From: Gavia stellata
Taxonomy: Eukaryota > Chordata > Aves > Gaviiformes > Gaviidae
Length of the DNA: 64,000 nucleotides
NCBI RefSeq assembly: GCF_030936135.1
Contig: NC_082617.1
Location: 30,001 to 94,000 of the forward strand
Direction: 5' to 3'
The first letter of the stretch is position 1. The number at the start of each line of letters is the position of its first letter. The translations under genes were made by a program, and so were the position numbers. The notes under the pieces were generated by a model that did not search any database, was not told the DNA's origin, and worked only from the letters and a program-made list of their open reading frames with translations. Shown in pieces: positions 23,710 to 34,739 of this stretch.

Positions 23710-24261
23710 TGAAGAAACCTCTCCAAACCAAACGATAGTTTAGAAAGCCGACATTGGTTTATTGTAGCGCCAGGTGCATGGGGGATTTCTCCTCCTAGCA
23801 TGCACACCGGGTTAAAATCATGACAGGTACTTAAAACAGTTAACAAAGTTAGTTACGCCTACTGATCCTACCCCTAAATTAACTCCTGGTTAGTACCTTT
23901 CTTATTTCATCTTAAAGATACAGTTCTCTATTAATTCCCTACATGTGCTCAGAGAGTAGGGGGCTTATTTGGTTTGGGGGCTCTTCTAACTAGGAGGTGT
24001 GGTTTTTACCATTATACTGAGACTTTAATGAGGCAGGTTAACTTTAGGGCACTATTTTGGCACTCTGTTCTATTTTTCTAGAATTCGTCCTTGTGTTAAT
24101 CATTATTGCTAGTTAGTGGAGAGTTAGTGGAGACAGTTTTTATCTTTAATATGTCTAAATACCAGGTGCATTTGTTATGAAGTATGTTCTTTCCGTTCGT
24201 TCCGTTCGTTCCGTTCGTTCCCACTTGTTTTTGGCCTTGTGTTTCGAGATGTTCTGTAACA
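23710..24261 (-). mobile_element. ERV-B 3' LTR
   Basis: On the minus strand a polypurine tract (AAAAGGGGAAA, 24272-24262) is followed by TGTTACAGAACATC, the LTR start. The same block recurs at 36753-37288 and 57476-58033 with the same orientation and similar length (536-558 bp). Near 24188-24220 there are three copies of a 9-bp ttccgttcg unit. This LTR differs clearly from the other two, which are closer to each other, so it is probably a different subfamily or older. The outer edge at 23710 is approximate. Confidence 0.75.
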
Positions 24262-24536
24262 TTTCCCCTTTTGGACACTTATTGAGACGTAGAGAATTAT
24301 AATATATATCCATCTCTCTTTTCTTAGGTTCCACCAGTTAGACAGAAGGTGGTGGTACTTGTCACTCTTCTAATTAGGCCTTTTCACACATTCTCAAATC
24401 TATCCCATCTTCTTACAACCTGGAAAAGAAATAGACATAAAAATAGAAAATATTTCAATTCTAACCCAATTACACAATACTACAGTCTTTAAGAGTCTTG
24501 TTGAAATGGTTCTCTTCTACGGAGAAGTTCGTTAAC

Positions 24537-25123
24537 TGTCGTGGTTTAACCCCAGCTGGCAACTAAGCACCACACAGCCGCTCGCTCGCTCACTCCCCCC
24601 CTGCCCCAGTGGGATGGGGGAGAGAATTGGAAAAGTAAAAGCGAGAAAGCTCATGGGTTGAGATAAGAACAGTTTAATAAGTGAAATGAAATAAAATAAT
24701 AATAAAAATTGTAATGAAAAGGAAAATAACAACAACAACAACAAACAAGAGAGGCAAGTGATGCAAATGAAAACAATTGCTCACCACCCTCCGACTGATG
24801 CCCAGCCCAAGCAGCGGTCCCCCGGCCAGCTTTCCCCCTAGTTTATATACTGAGCATGTCATCATATGGTATGGAATATCCCCTTGGTCAGGTGGGGTCG
24901 GCTGTCCCGGCTCTGTCCCCTCCCAACTTCTTGCGTACCCCCAGCCTCCTGGCTGGTGGGGCGGTGTGAGAAGCAGAAAAGGCCTTGATGCTGTGCAAGC
25001 ACTGCTCGGCAGTAATGAAAACACCTCTGTACTGTCAACACTGTTTTCAGCGCAAATCCAAAACACGGCCCCATACTAGCTAGCGTGAAGAAAATTATCT
25101 CTGTCCCAGCCAAAACCAGCACA
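24537..25123 (-). mobile_element. Nested solo LTR with 5-bp target-site duplication
   Basis: A 587-bp element from TGTCGTGGTTTAACCCC to CCAAAACCAGCACA on the plus strand, flanked by ttaac at 24532-24536 and 25124-25128. On the minus strand it reads TGTGCTGGTTTTGGCTGGGA and has a TATATAAA-type promoter region near 24845. This is the abundant avian LTR family. It inserted into the 3' region of ERV-B after that provirus was in place. A 5-bp duplication fits an ERVL-type integrase. Confidence 0.88.
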
Positions 25124-25371
25124 TTAACTTATGCACAGTATATGCAGGACCTTTTCACTAGTTGAGAGATGAGTTTAGTCTGTGTTCTGGTATTACTCTT
25201 ATATCAATTCAGCGATGTAGTTAGGGTCGTTAATTGTTCATACATGATTACAGCTTAGATTGGGCAATTTCTGTTTCTGTATAAGGTTTATACAAAAAGG
25301 GTTTGTCTTTTAGTTAAATTGTTTAAATCTTTGGTATCAAGCCCCCCTTTTGAAGTAGTTAGGTTTTCTTA

Positions 25372-26913
25372 CTACTTCCATATATTTTTCTCAATGGTTC
25401 TCTTAGCACAACTTATGCCGTTTCCTATAATAATCACGACCACAGAAATTAGTCCTTCCAACAATGCAGCTAACCGTCCTTTTAGAGACCATCCACCCAA
25501 TTCTTGGAGGATTTTGTGGAGCCAGTTATTTTCTGCTGCCTCCCTGACCACTCTGCTGTCTTCTGCTACTTCTCTCATTTTGTCTAATTGTTCTTGCAGG
25601 TGATCAGTGATATTTGGGGTGTGGACACAGCAGTGCTCTTTGTCTAACTTAAGATAGCCACACCCCCCTTGTTCTTTAACTAATAGCAAGTCTAAGGCCA
25701 GCCTATTTTGTAAAGTCATTTTAGTATTAGCCTGGATTTGTTTGTTGATAATCTGGAATCCTTTTTGAGTGGCTCTTGACAAGGCTTCCACCTGCCAAGT
25801 CAGATTTTCTAGTAATAGGTGATTTTCTAAAGCCATCAATCCTGGCAATAGGAAACTTTGGAATCCCCACTCAAGTTGTACTGCTGCGGAAGGCTCCGTC
25901 CAAACATCAGGGTCTTTTTCTGTCTCAGCATCTCTGTTAATACGTCCCCAATATTGAGCTTTGATTGGACTCTTCTTCCATGTAGGGCATAGGGTCAATA
26001 ATCCTAAAGGTACTTGTCTAGTTATTGTACTAAGTCGTAGTCGGGCAGCCCAATATCCATCTGATGTAATGCATGTTGTGTAACCTGGGGACGGAATGTC
26101 TTGTTTACAATCGTCAGTCGAAAAATTTTGTTTGTTACCATGTTCCGTCATCATCAAAGTGGAGTTTAGGATTGATATCTCACTATAATTTAGGACATTG
26201 GGGCACCTCCCGTTGGTTTGGCTGATATGATAAGTAGCCTTTGTTCCCCAATTGAAGCACCAGTCCACATTTCCTATCTATTTCCAATGTCCTTCCAAAG
26301 GTCTAGCCCAGGTTTTGAGTTTCGTCCTAAGGTTCGTACATTCTGGAGCGGTGGTTACATTAAGAACTGTGTTATTAATAACACAGAGTTTCGGTAATCC
26401 TGCCGCCTGTCCACCAGAGGCTGCCAATGCGATTTGCAGAAACTGGGCCTTTAAGGGTTGTGATCCTCTAGGACATTGTTCCTCTGAGCCCCTCCCAAAT
26501 ACTGTCCTGTTATCTCCTGATCTCCAAAAAGTAGCACCCTGTAAAACATCACTACCTCTTTGTCTACACTGGTTGTCTTTGTCCCAATAATAGGAAACAT
26601 TGGCCTGTTTAAAGGCTTCTGTGATGTTATCATCTTCCTCTCGTAAAGATGAATTTATTGGCGTAATACCCGATGGGATGGGCTGAGCAGCCGAATGAGG
26701 GACTGGGACACATGCTGTAACACTGGTGAGATTATGCATTTTGCCAAACCCTTGTATCAAAGTTAGAATTAGGTTTTCATCCAAATCTATGTTGACCTCT
26801 TCATGCGTATTGACCTCTGCGCTTCCTGGCATCACTGCAAGAGATATAACCCAGAACGTCACGATTCCCGAGTTAATTTTAAACGTAAAGGTCTCTCTTG
26901 CTTGACAGTTCAT
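25372..26913 (-). pseudogene. ERV-B env, one in-frame stop
   Basis: A gammaretrovirus-like envelope. The ATG at 26913 is followed by a hydrophobic signal-like segment (IVTFWVISLAVMPGSA). The frame then stays open to 25372 except for a single TAG at 26280-26278. The TM part has a long heptad region, the immunosuppressive-domain-like stretch LQNRLALDLLLVKEQGGCGY, a cysteine loop C-x9-CC (usual spacing CX6CC), and a membrane-spanning stretch (LISVVVIIIGNGISC) near the end. I see no clear RX(K/R)R furin site. It overlaps the 3' end of pol by a few bases, as in gammaretroviruses. As it stands it encodes a truncated SU. Confidence 0.85.
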
Positions 26914-29726
26914 TGTGGTGATGTGGCTGGCTTGATCCTGCTGCGATGTATCCACGGAGTGATTCCTTCAAGCTTGACAGCAGTATAGGTGGTGAGTAAA
27001 ATCTGGAGAGGTCCTTTCCACTTCTCTTTCAACGGTTTGTCTGACCATGTCCTCAGATACACCCGGTCTCCGGGTTGGTATTGATGCACAGGCACGTCCA
27101 GGGATAGCGATGCGCTCACAGAGACATACCTGTGGAGAGAGGACAGAACCTTTCCCAGAGAGATAACATATTCTTTCAGGTAATGTTTTCCTACAGTTTC
27201 AGGAGTGGCTCCAGTTTCTGTCACCTGATAAGGTTTACTGTATCTGATCTCAAAAGGACTAACCTTTTCTTTGGTTCTAGGCTGGATACATATCTGTAGC
27301 AAAGCTAAGGGTAAAGCATCCAGCCACTTTATCTGAGCAAATTTTCCTGGCAAATTTTACTTCTCTGTCTTTTTAGGCTTTGGTTCATTCTTTCAACTTT
27401 CCCACTTGATTGAGGTCTCCAATGGGGTGTGGAGATTCCATTTTACCCCTAATGCTTTAGCTAAACTTTGAACAGCTTCTGCTATAAAGAGTGGGCCCCT
27501 ATCCAAAGATAGTCCAATGGGTACCCCAAATCGTGGTATTATTTCCTTAAGTAACACTGTTGCTACTTCTTTTGCCTTGTTGATGCGACAAGGGAAAGCT
27601 TCTGGCCAGCCTGAGGAAGTATCTAACGTTACTACAAGATCTCGGTATCCATTTTGCTGTGGTAATTCGGAAAAGTCTATTTGCCAGTAGTCTCCTGGAC
27701 TGTTTCCTCTCTTTGTCACCCCTGGTAAAGGTCTTTGGGGTAAGTGAGGATTGTTCTTCAGGCATAACTCACATTTCTTCACTATGTTTTTTAATTATTC
27801 CAGTCATTCGTACACTTAGCACTTGTGTTTTTAATGCTTCCACCATTGTTTGAATTCCCCAGTGAGTTTCTTGGTGTTGCTTATTAGCCAATTCACGCAT
27901 AATTTCCTGTGTAACTATTACTTGATGTGAAGGAGTCACCCGCCACCCCTCTTGGTTTTTAATCGCTTTCAGTAGATTAGCCAATGGATTGTCTTCTGGT
28001 GTATCCTGCGGATTCTCAGGTCCCAACCTCTGAACCTTTTCCAGCAAAACTACAATATTTGACCTTCAGCTGCTTCTCTCGCAGCTTTATCTGCCATGCG
28101 GTTCCCTATATGCATTTGGCTATTTCCAGTTTGGTGTGCCTTGCAATGCATAATTGCCACTAATCGGGGTAGCTTAATTGTATGCAATAGTTGTTGGATT
28201 GTTGGCCCATATTTGATGGGAGATCCTTGAGATCCCCAGGCATGATCCCCAAGCTCCATGAGCGTGGACCACTCCGAAGGCAAATTTTGAATCTGTCCAT
28301 ATATTAACAGTTTGGGCTTTTGAAAGTTGTAGTGCTCTCAGCAAGGCTACGAGCTCTGCTTTCTGGGCCAGTGTTGGATGGCAGAGCTTTTGCCTCAGTT
28401 ACTTCCTTAATGGTTACCACTGCGTAACCTGTTTTCCGTGTTCCGTTCCGCATAAAGCTGCTACCATCTCCGAACAGGTCCCAGTTTTGAAAAATAACCG
28501 ACGGGTCTTTTCCAGGATCCCAGCTTCTGGGCCAGTACCCCTAGGGCAATATGCAATCTTTCATGCACAAATAATTTAAATGGTTTTTCCAAATTCGGAA
28601 GGCCTAGGGCTGGAGCATTCATTAAAGCTTGTTTCAATTTCATAAATGCATTTCTGCACTCCTGAGTCCAGACAAGGAGGTTTCCCTCCCCTTGTACAGC
28701 TTTGTATAGAGGTTCGACAGTGAGTCCAAAATTTATTATCCACAGGCGACACCATCCAGCCATTCCGGGAAATGCTCTGAGCTCTTGTTTCGATTTTGGT
28801 TTGGGGATCTGGCCAATGGCCTCTTTTTCTCTCGGTTCCAAGACTACGCTGGCCCTGGGAAATTGTGTACCCCAAATCTGTTACTTCCTGCTGGGCGATC
28901 TGTGTCTTTTTCGGGGACACCTTGTACCCTGCCAACCCCAAAAAGTTGAGGAGGTCTATTGTCATTTATATGGAATCTTTCTTGTCACTTGTTGCTAACA
29001 CTATGTCATGTACGTACTCTGGCAAGGTGGTATTTTTATGCCTCTTTTGCCAGTCTTCTAATTCTTTGGCTAATTGATGTCCAAAGATCATGGGGCTATT
29101 CTTAAATCCTCGTGGTAATACTGTCCAGCACAAGTGAGTTTTTCTTCCGGTCTTAGGGCTTTCCCACTCAAAAGCGAAGAGTTCCTGACTCTCAGCTGCT
29201 AGCGGAAGGCAAAAGAACGCATCTTTGAAGTCCAATACAGTAAACCGTTTGTGCGTTTCCTTCAGGGTGGTCAAGAGAGTATACGGGTTTGCCAGGTGAA
29301 CGTCCTGCACGATTTGATTTATAGCCCTTAAGTCCTGGACCAACCTATGCTCTTCTGAGTGCGGCTTTTTAATTGGCAAGATCTCGGAGTGTTGTATTCT
29401 GATTGACATTCTGTTAATAATCCAAAATTTACAAATTGTTCTATTAACGGTTCTAATCCTTTTCTTGCTTCTGATTTAATCGGGTACTGTTTCCATCTTA
29501 CCGGTCTGGCATCCGGTTTCAGCTGGGTGATTACTGTTTCTGCCGCTCGGGATCGTCCTGGTGCTCCTGAAGCCCATACTAGAGGGGTTACAGCCTTTTC
29601 AGCTTCTTCTGGTATTTCCTGTAACTTGGCTTCCTTCTGTAACATAAAAACTTGAGCATCCAAAGCTTTATTGTCAGGAATATGGATTTGGGTTTTTCCT
29701 TTTTCAAAAGTAATTTGTGCATTCAA
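26910..29726 (-). pseudogene. ERV-B pol (RT, RNase H, integrase), frameshifted
   Basis: Reverse transcriptase covers about 29726-28460, including VLDFKDAFFCLPL and LPRGFKNSPMIFG. Its active site reads YVHD (29016-29005) instead of YVDD, which would abolish catalysis. RNase H ends with HCKAHQTGN and GNRMADKAAREA (28150-28050). Integrase follows: zinc-binding H..H with CELC (27980-27765), the catalytic-core aspartates in WQIDF and LSLDRGP, and the glutamate in GKVERMN. It ends in a gammaretroviral GPY/F-type C-terminal module (WKGPLQILLTTYTAV, then PWIHRSRIKPA). Several frameshifts separate the pieces (near 29400, 28970, 28460-28290, 27780, 27400), so no intact polyprotein is possible. Confidence 0.88.
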
Positions 29727-29727
29727 T

Positions 29728-29967
29728 TTACTTCATATGTCTCATCCTAATTAGCGGCACAGGGCAATCTGGGATATAAAGAAATGGATGGGTTAACACC
29801 TTTTTCCCAATTGTAAACTTCAAAGGCTGGAAAAATGGCCGATTTTCTTTCTGCCCCGTGGTACCAATAACTGATGTACTCTGATTACTCAAATTAGCCT
29901 TGCATGTATTCAATACCAAATAAGTGGCCCCCGTATCTACTAAAAATTGTACTTTTTCATCCCCCAA
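29728..29967 (-). pseudogene. ERV-B protease
   Basis: A retroviral aspartic protease with the LVDTGA active-site motif near the start of the frame and a hydrophobic C-terminal half. It lies between gag and RT, as expected for a gag-pro-pol order, and is shifted in frame relative to RT at about 29727. Confidence 0.82.
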
Positions 29968-30024
29968 CTTTACTCTAACCAGGGGTTCTGTTGGGGAGGG
30001 TTCCGATTCCTCCCCTGGTCTCCC

Positions 30025-30470
30025 TCAGTCTGAATCTATTGTCATCATGTTAGCAGCCTGATTTGGCATCTTCTCACGACCTTGTCTTCTTAACTGCGGG
30101 CACTCCCTTTTCCAGTGTCCTTTCTGTTTGCAGTAAGCACACTGATTTTTCTCCAATGGTATTCTGTCCCTTTGTGCTCCACCGGGAAACCTCCTCCCCT
30201 TTGGGCCTCGATAGCCCTGTCCTCTGAACGTACTAGTTTCCTGGGCTACGGCTACTGCCAGCATCCTGTTATCCTTAAACTTCTCCTTTGCCTGCTTTTC
30301 CTCTTCCACCTTTTCTCTGTTCTTAGACACTTTCCAGGCATTTTGTAACATTTAATCCAATGAGCGGACATCTGCTCCGTCTAACTTTTGTAATTTCTGT
30401 TTTATGTCTGCATTAGATTGTCCTATAAAACTGTGGACCGACGAGATAGGGAGGGAGTCCTGCACCGTTT
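30025..30470 (-). pseudogene. ERV-B gag C-terminus (capsid end and nucleocapsid)
   Basis: The nucleocapsid has one CCHC zinc knuckle, CAYCKQKGHWKREC, preceded by a charged Lys/Glu-rich helix. This single-knuckle layout is typical of gammaretroviruses. The capsid end (FIGQSNADIKQKLQKL) lies just upstream in the same frame, with one in-frame TAA at about 30354-30352. The rest of gag (matrix, p12, most of capsid) is not recognisable. The frame runs directly into the 33-bp minisatellite (VQDSLQKLLQT units). Confidence 0.85.
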
Positions 30471-33400
30471 GGAGTAACTTTTGGAGGGAGTCCTGCACCG
30501 TTTGGAGTAACTTTTGGAGGGAGTCCTGCACCCGGGGGCTTTTCTGGAGCTCTGTACCCTTGGTCTTGTTTTGCAAGGGTGACCGGCTTTTCTTTTTTCT
30601 TGGGTGCCCTTTCTGGTTTTGCTATTTTTTCGAATATAACAAAACCCGTTATTTCTGGAGTGCATCACCGCGCTGCCCCCCCCATCCCGTGGAGAGCATC
30701 GCCGCGCTGCCCATCCCTGGAGGAGAGCATCACCATTCCACCTGCACCCCACAGAGGAGAGCATCACCAGTAGGGTTTTTTGGGAGTCTTGCACCCTTTG
30801 GAGTTTTTCTTGGGGAGCCCTGCACGCTTTGGAGTAATTTTTGGAGGGAGTCCTGCACAGTTTGGAGTATTTTTGGGGGAGTCCTGCACAGTTTGGAGTA
30901 TTTTTTGGGGAGTCCTGCATAGTTTGGAGTATTTTTTGGAAGGTGTCCTGCACCCTGGGGCTCTCTTTGAGCTCTGTACCCTTGGTCTTGTTTTGCAAGG
31001 GTCACCGTTTTGTTTTTTGGGTGCCCTTTCTGGTTTTGCTGGTTTTTGGAATATTACAAAGCCCATTATTTCTGGAGTGCATCGCCACGACGACCCCCCA
31101 TCTCGTGGAGAGCATCGCCGCGCCGGACCCCCCACCCAGAGGAGAGCATCGGAGAGCCGCCCCACCAGAGGTGAGTATCACCGCACCGCCCTGCACCGCC
31201 CCGCAGGGGAGCATCACCATTTGGGTTTTGTGGGAGTCTTGCATCATTTGGAGTACGTCCTGGGGAGTCCTACATGGTTTGGAGTAATTTTTTGGGAGTC
31301 CTGCACGATATGGAGCATCTTTTTGGGAGTCCTGCACCACATGGAATATTTTTTTGGGAGCCCTGCACCATACGGAATATTTTTTTGGGAGCCCTGCTCC
31401 ATTTGGAGTAATTTTTGGAGGGAGCCCTGCACCATTTGGAGTATTTTGGGGGAGCCCTCCCCCATTTGGAGTTTTTCTTGGGGAGTCCTACACGCTTTGG
31501 AGTAATTTTTGGAGGGAGCCCTGCACCCTTTGGTGTATTTTTTTGAAGGCGTCCTGCACCCTGGGGCGTTTTTTAAGCTCTGTACCCTTGGTCTTGTTTT
31601 GCAAGGGTCACCGTTTTGTTTTTTGTGTGTCCTTTCTGGTTTTGCTGGTTTTTGGGATATTACAAAACCTGTGATTTCTGGAGTGCATCACCGCGCTGCC
31701 ACCCCCATCCCATGGAGAGGATCACCGCGCCGGCTCCCCCACCCAGAGGACAGCTTCGCCGCGCCTCCCTGCCATGTCCCAGAGGAGAGTATCACCGTGC
31801 CACCTGCACCCCCCGGAGGAGAGCATCACCATTTGGGGTTTTTTGGGAGTCCTGCACCATTTGGAATATTTTTGGGGGAGTCCTGCACCCTTTGGAGTAT
31901 TTCTTGGGGAGCCCTACACGATTTGGACTAATTTTTTTGGGGAGTCCTGCACAGTTTGGAGTAATTTTGGAGGGAGCCCTGCACCGTTTGGAGTAAATTT
32001 TTGGGGAGTCCTGCACGGTTTGCAGCAATTTTTGGAGGGAGCCCTACCACGTTTGGAGTATTTTTGGAGGAAGTCCTGCAACTTTTGGAGACTTTTTTGG
32101 AAGGTGTCCTGCACCCTGGGGCTCTCTTTGAGCTCTGTACCCTTGGCCTCTTTTTGCAAGGGTCACCGTTTTGTTTTTTGGGTGCCCTTTCTGGTTTTGC
32201 TATTTTTGGGAATATTACAAAGCCCGTTATTTCTGGAGTGCATCGCCACGATGACCCCCCGTGTCGTGGAGAGCATCGCCGCGCCGGCTCCCCCACGCGG
32301 AGGAGAGCATCAGAGAGCCGCTCCGCAGGAGGTGAGTATCACCGCGCCGCCCCTCGCCGGAGGGGAGCATCACCATTTGGGTTTTTGGGGAGTCTTGCAC
32401 GGTTTGGAGTAATTTTTTGGGAGTCCTGCACCATATGGGATATTTTTTTCTGGCAGTCCTCCACCATATGGAATATTTTTTTCTGGGAGTCCTGCACCAT
32501 ATGGAATATTTTTTTGGGAGTCCTGCACCATTTGGAGTATTTCGGGGGATCCTTCCCCTGTTTTGAAGTTCTTCTTGGGGAGTCCTACATGGTTTGAAAT
32601 AATTTTTGGAGGGAGCCCTTCTCCCTTTGGTGTATTTTTTGGAAGGAGTCCTGCACCCTGGGGCTTTTTCTGAGCTCTGTACCCTTGGTCTTGTTTTGCA
32701 AGGGTCACTGTTTTGTTTTTTGGGTGCCCTTTCTGGTTTTGCTTTTTTTTGGAATATTACAAAACCTGTGATTTCTGGAGTGCATCACCGCGCCGGCACC
32801 CCCATCCCGTGGAGAGGATCACCGCGCCGGCCCCCCCACCCAGAGCACTGCATCGCCGCGCCGCCCTGCCATGCCCCAGAGAAGAGTATCACCGTGCCAC
32901 CTGCACCCCCCTGAGGAGAGCATCACCATTTGGGTTTTTTGGGAGTCCTGCACCATTTGGAATATTTTTGGGGGAGTCCTGCACCCTTTGGAGTATCTCT
33001 TGGGGAGTCCTACACGGTTTGGAGTAATTTTTTGGCAGTCCTGCACCATCTGGAATATTTTTTTGGGAGTCCTGCACCATATGGAATATTTTTTTGGGAG
33101 CCCTGCTCCATTTGGAGTAATTTTTTGGGGAGCCCTGCTCCATTTGGAGTATTTTGTGGGAGCCTTCCCCGTTTGGAGTTTTTCTTGGGGAGTCCTACAC
33201 GCTTTGGAGTAATTTTTGGAAGGAGCCCTGCACCCTTTGGTGTATTTTTTGGAAGGAGTCCTGAACCGTGGGGCTTTTTATGAGCTCTGTACCCTTGGTC
33301 TTGTTTTGCAAGGGTCACCGTTTTGTTTTTTGGGTACTCTTTCTGGATTTGCTATTGTTTGGAATATTACAAAACCTGTGATTTCTGGAGTGCATCACTG

Positions 33401-34640
33401 CGCCGCCCCCCCCATCCCGTGGAGAGCATCGCCGCGCCTGCCCCGCCACCCAGAGGAGAGCATCGCAGAGCCTCCCCACCAGAGGTGAGTATCACTGCGC
33501 CGCCCCTCCCCGGAGGGGAGCATCACCATTTGGGTTTTTTGGGAGTATTGCATCATTTGGAGTATCTCTTGGGGAGTCCTGCATGGTTTGGAGTAATTTT
33601 TGGGGGGAATCCTGAACCTTATGGAATATTTTTCTGGGAGACCTGCACCATATGTAATATTTTTTTTGGAAGTCCTGCACCATATAGAATATTTTTTTGG
33701 GAGTCCTGCACCATTTGGAGTAATTTTTGGAGGGAGCCCTGCTCCATTTGGAGTAATTTTTGGAGGGAACCCTGCCACATTTGGAGTATTTTGGGGGAGC
33801 CCTCCCCCGTTTGGAGTTTTTCTTGGGGAGTCCTACACGCTTTGGAGTAATTTTTGGAGGGAGCCCTGCACCCTTTGGTGTATTTTTTGGAAGGAGTCCT
33901 GCACCCTGGGGCTTTTTATGAGCTCTGTACCCTTGGCCTTGTTTTGCAAGGGTCACCGTTTTTTGGGGGGGTTTGGATGCCCTTTCTGGTTTTGCTAGTT
34001 TTTGGAATATTACAAAACCCGTGATTTCTGGATTGTATCGCCACGCCGACCTCACAGAGGAATGCATCACCTTTTGGTTTTTTGGGAGCCGTTCTCCTTT
34101 AATTTTTTTGGATGGTCCTGCACCGTTTCGTTTTTGTGGGAGCTCTCCAAACCGGTTCTTTTTTGTACCTCTGTAGCCTTGGGCTTCTTTGGAGTGTGTC
34201 ACCATTTAGTTTTTTGGGAGCCCTTTACGCCTTTGGTCCTTTTTGGAATATTACCAAACCCGTTTTTTCCAGAGGCCTTAACAGGCACTGCCCTGGAGGA
34301 TTTTTGGGCAGTCCTGCACAGTTTGGAGTAATTTTTTGGCAGGAGCCCTGCACCGTTTGGAGTAATTTTTTGGCAGGATCCCTGCACCGTTTGGAGTAAT
34401 ATTTTGGTAGGAGCCCTGCACAGTTTGGAGTAATTTTTTGGCAGGAGCCCTGCACCGTTTGGAGTAATTTTTTGGCAGGATCCCTGCACCGTTTGGAGTA
34501 ATATTTTGGTAGGAGCCCTGCACAGTTTGGAGTAATTTTTGGAGGTAGTCCTGTACCCTGGGGCTTTTTTGGATCCCTCCAACCCGGCACTTTTTTGTAG
34601 CTCTGTACTCTGGGGCTTGTTTGGAGCACGTCACCATTTA
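30440..34640. repeat. Higher-order minisatellite with a 33-bp basic unit, joined to ERV-B gag
   Basis: The basic unit is about 33 bp (gagtcctgcaccgtttggag plus taatttttggagg). It is tandemly repeated and embedded in larger repeats. Each larger repeat contains three parts: (a) several 33-bp units; (b) a T-rich block with gagctctgtacccttgg, ttttgcaagggtcaccg and gaatattacaaaacc; (c) a GC-rich block of roughly 35-bp units with gagagcatcgccgcgcc. The anchor gagctctgtaccc recurs at about 30547, 30968, 31575, 32129, 32671, 33281 and 33919, spaced 420-640 bp, with decayed copies near 34170 and 34598. On the minus strand the 33-bp unit encodes 11 residues in frame with gag. The many reading frames on both strands are shadows of this. 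Confidence 0.93.
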
Positions 34641-34739
34641 GTATTTTGGGAGCCCTTTTCGGCTTTTCACTTTTTTTTGATATTCCAAAACACAGGTTTT
34701 CCGGAGGCCTTCGCAGCGCTGCCCTGGAGGAGCGCATCA

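Noticed and set aside
25372-29967. Replication-competent provirus
   Set aside because: RT active site altered (YVHD), several pol frameshifts, env and gag stops, and most of gag missing.
30404-34640. Dozens of overlapping 70-240-codon frames with shared motifs
   Set aside because: They are shadows of the higher-order minisatellite. Only the stretch contiguous with gag has any coding rationale.
30440-34640. CRISPR array, because of regular roughly 33-bp repeats
   Set aside because: Units are directly tandem with no unique spacers, and the genome is a vertebrate.
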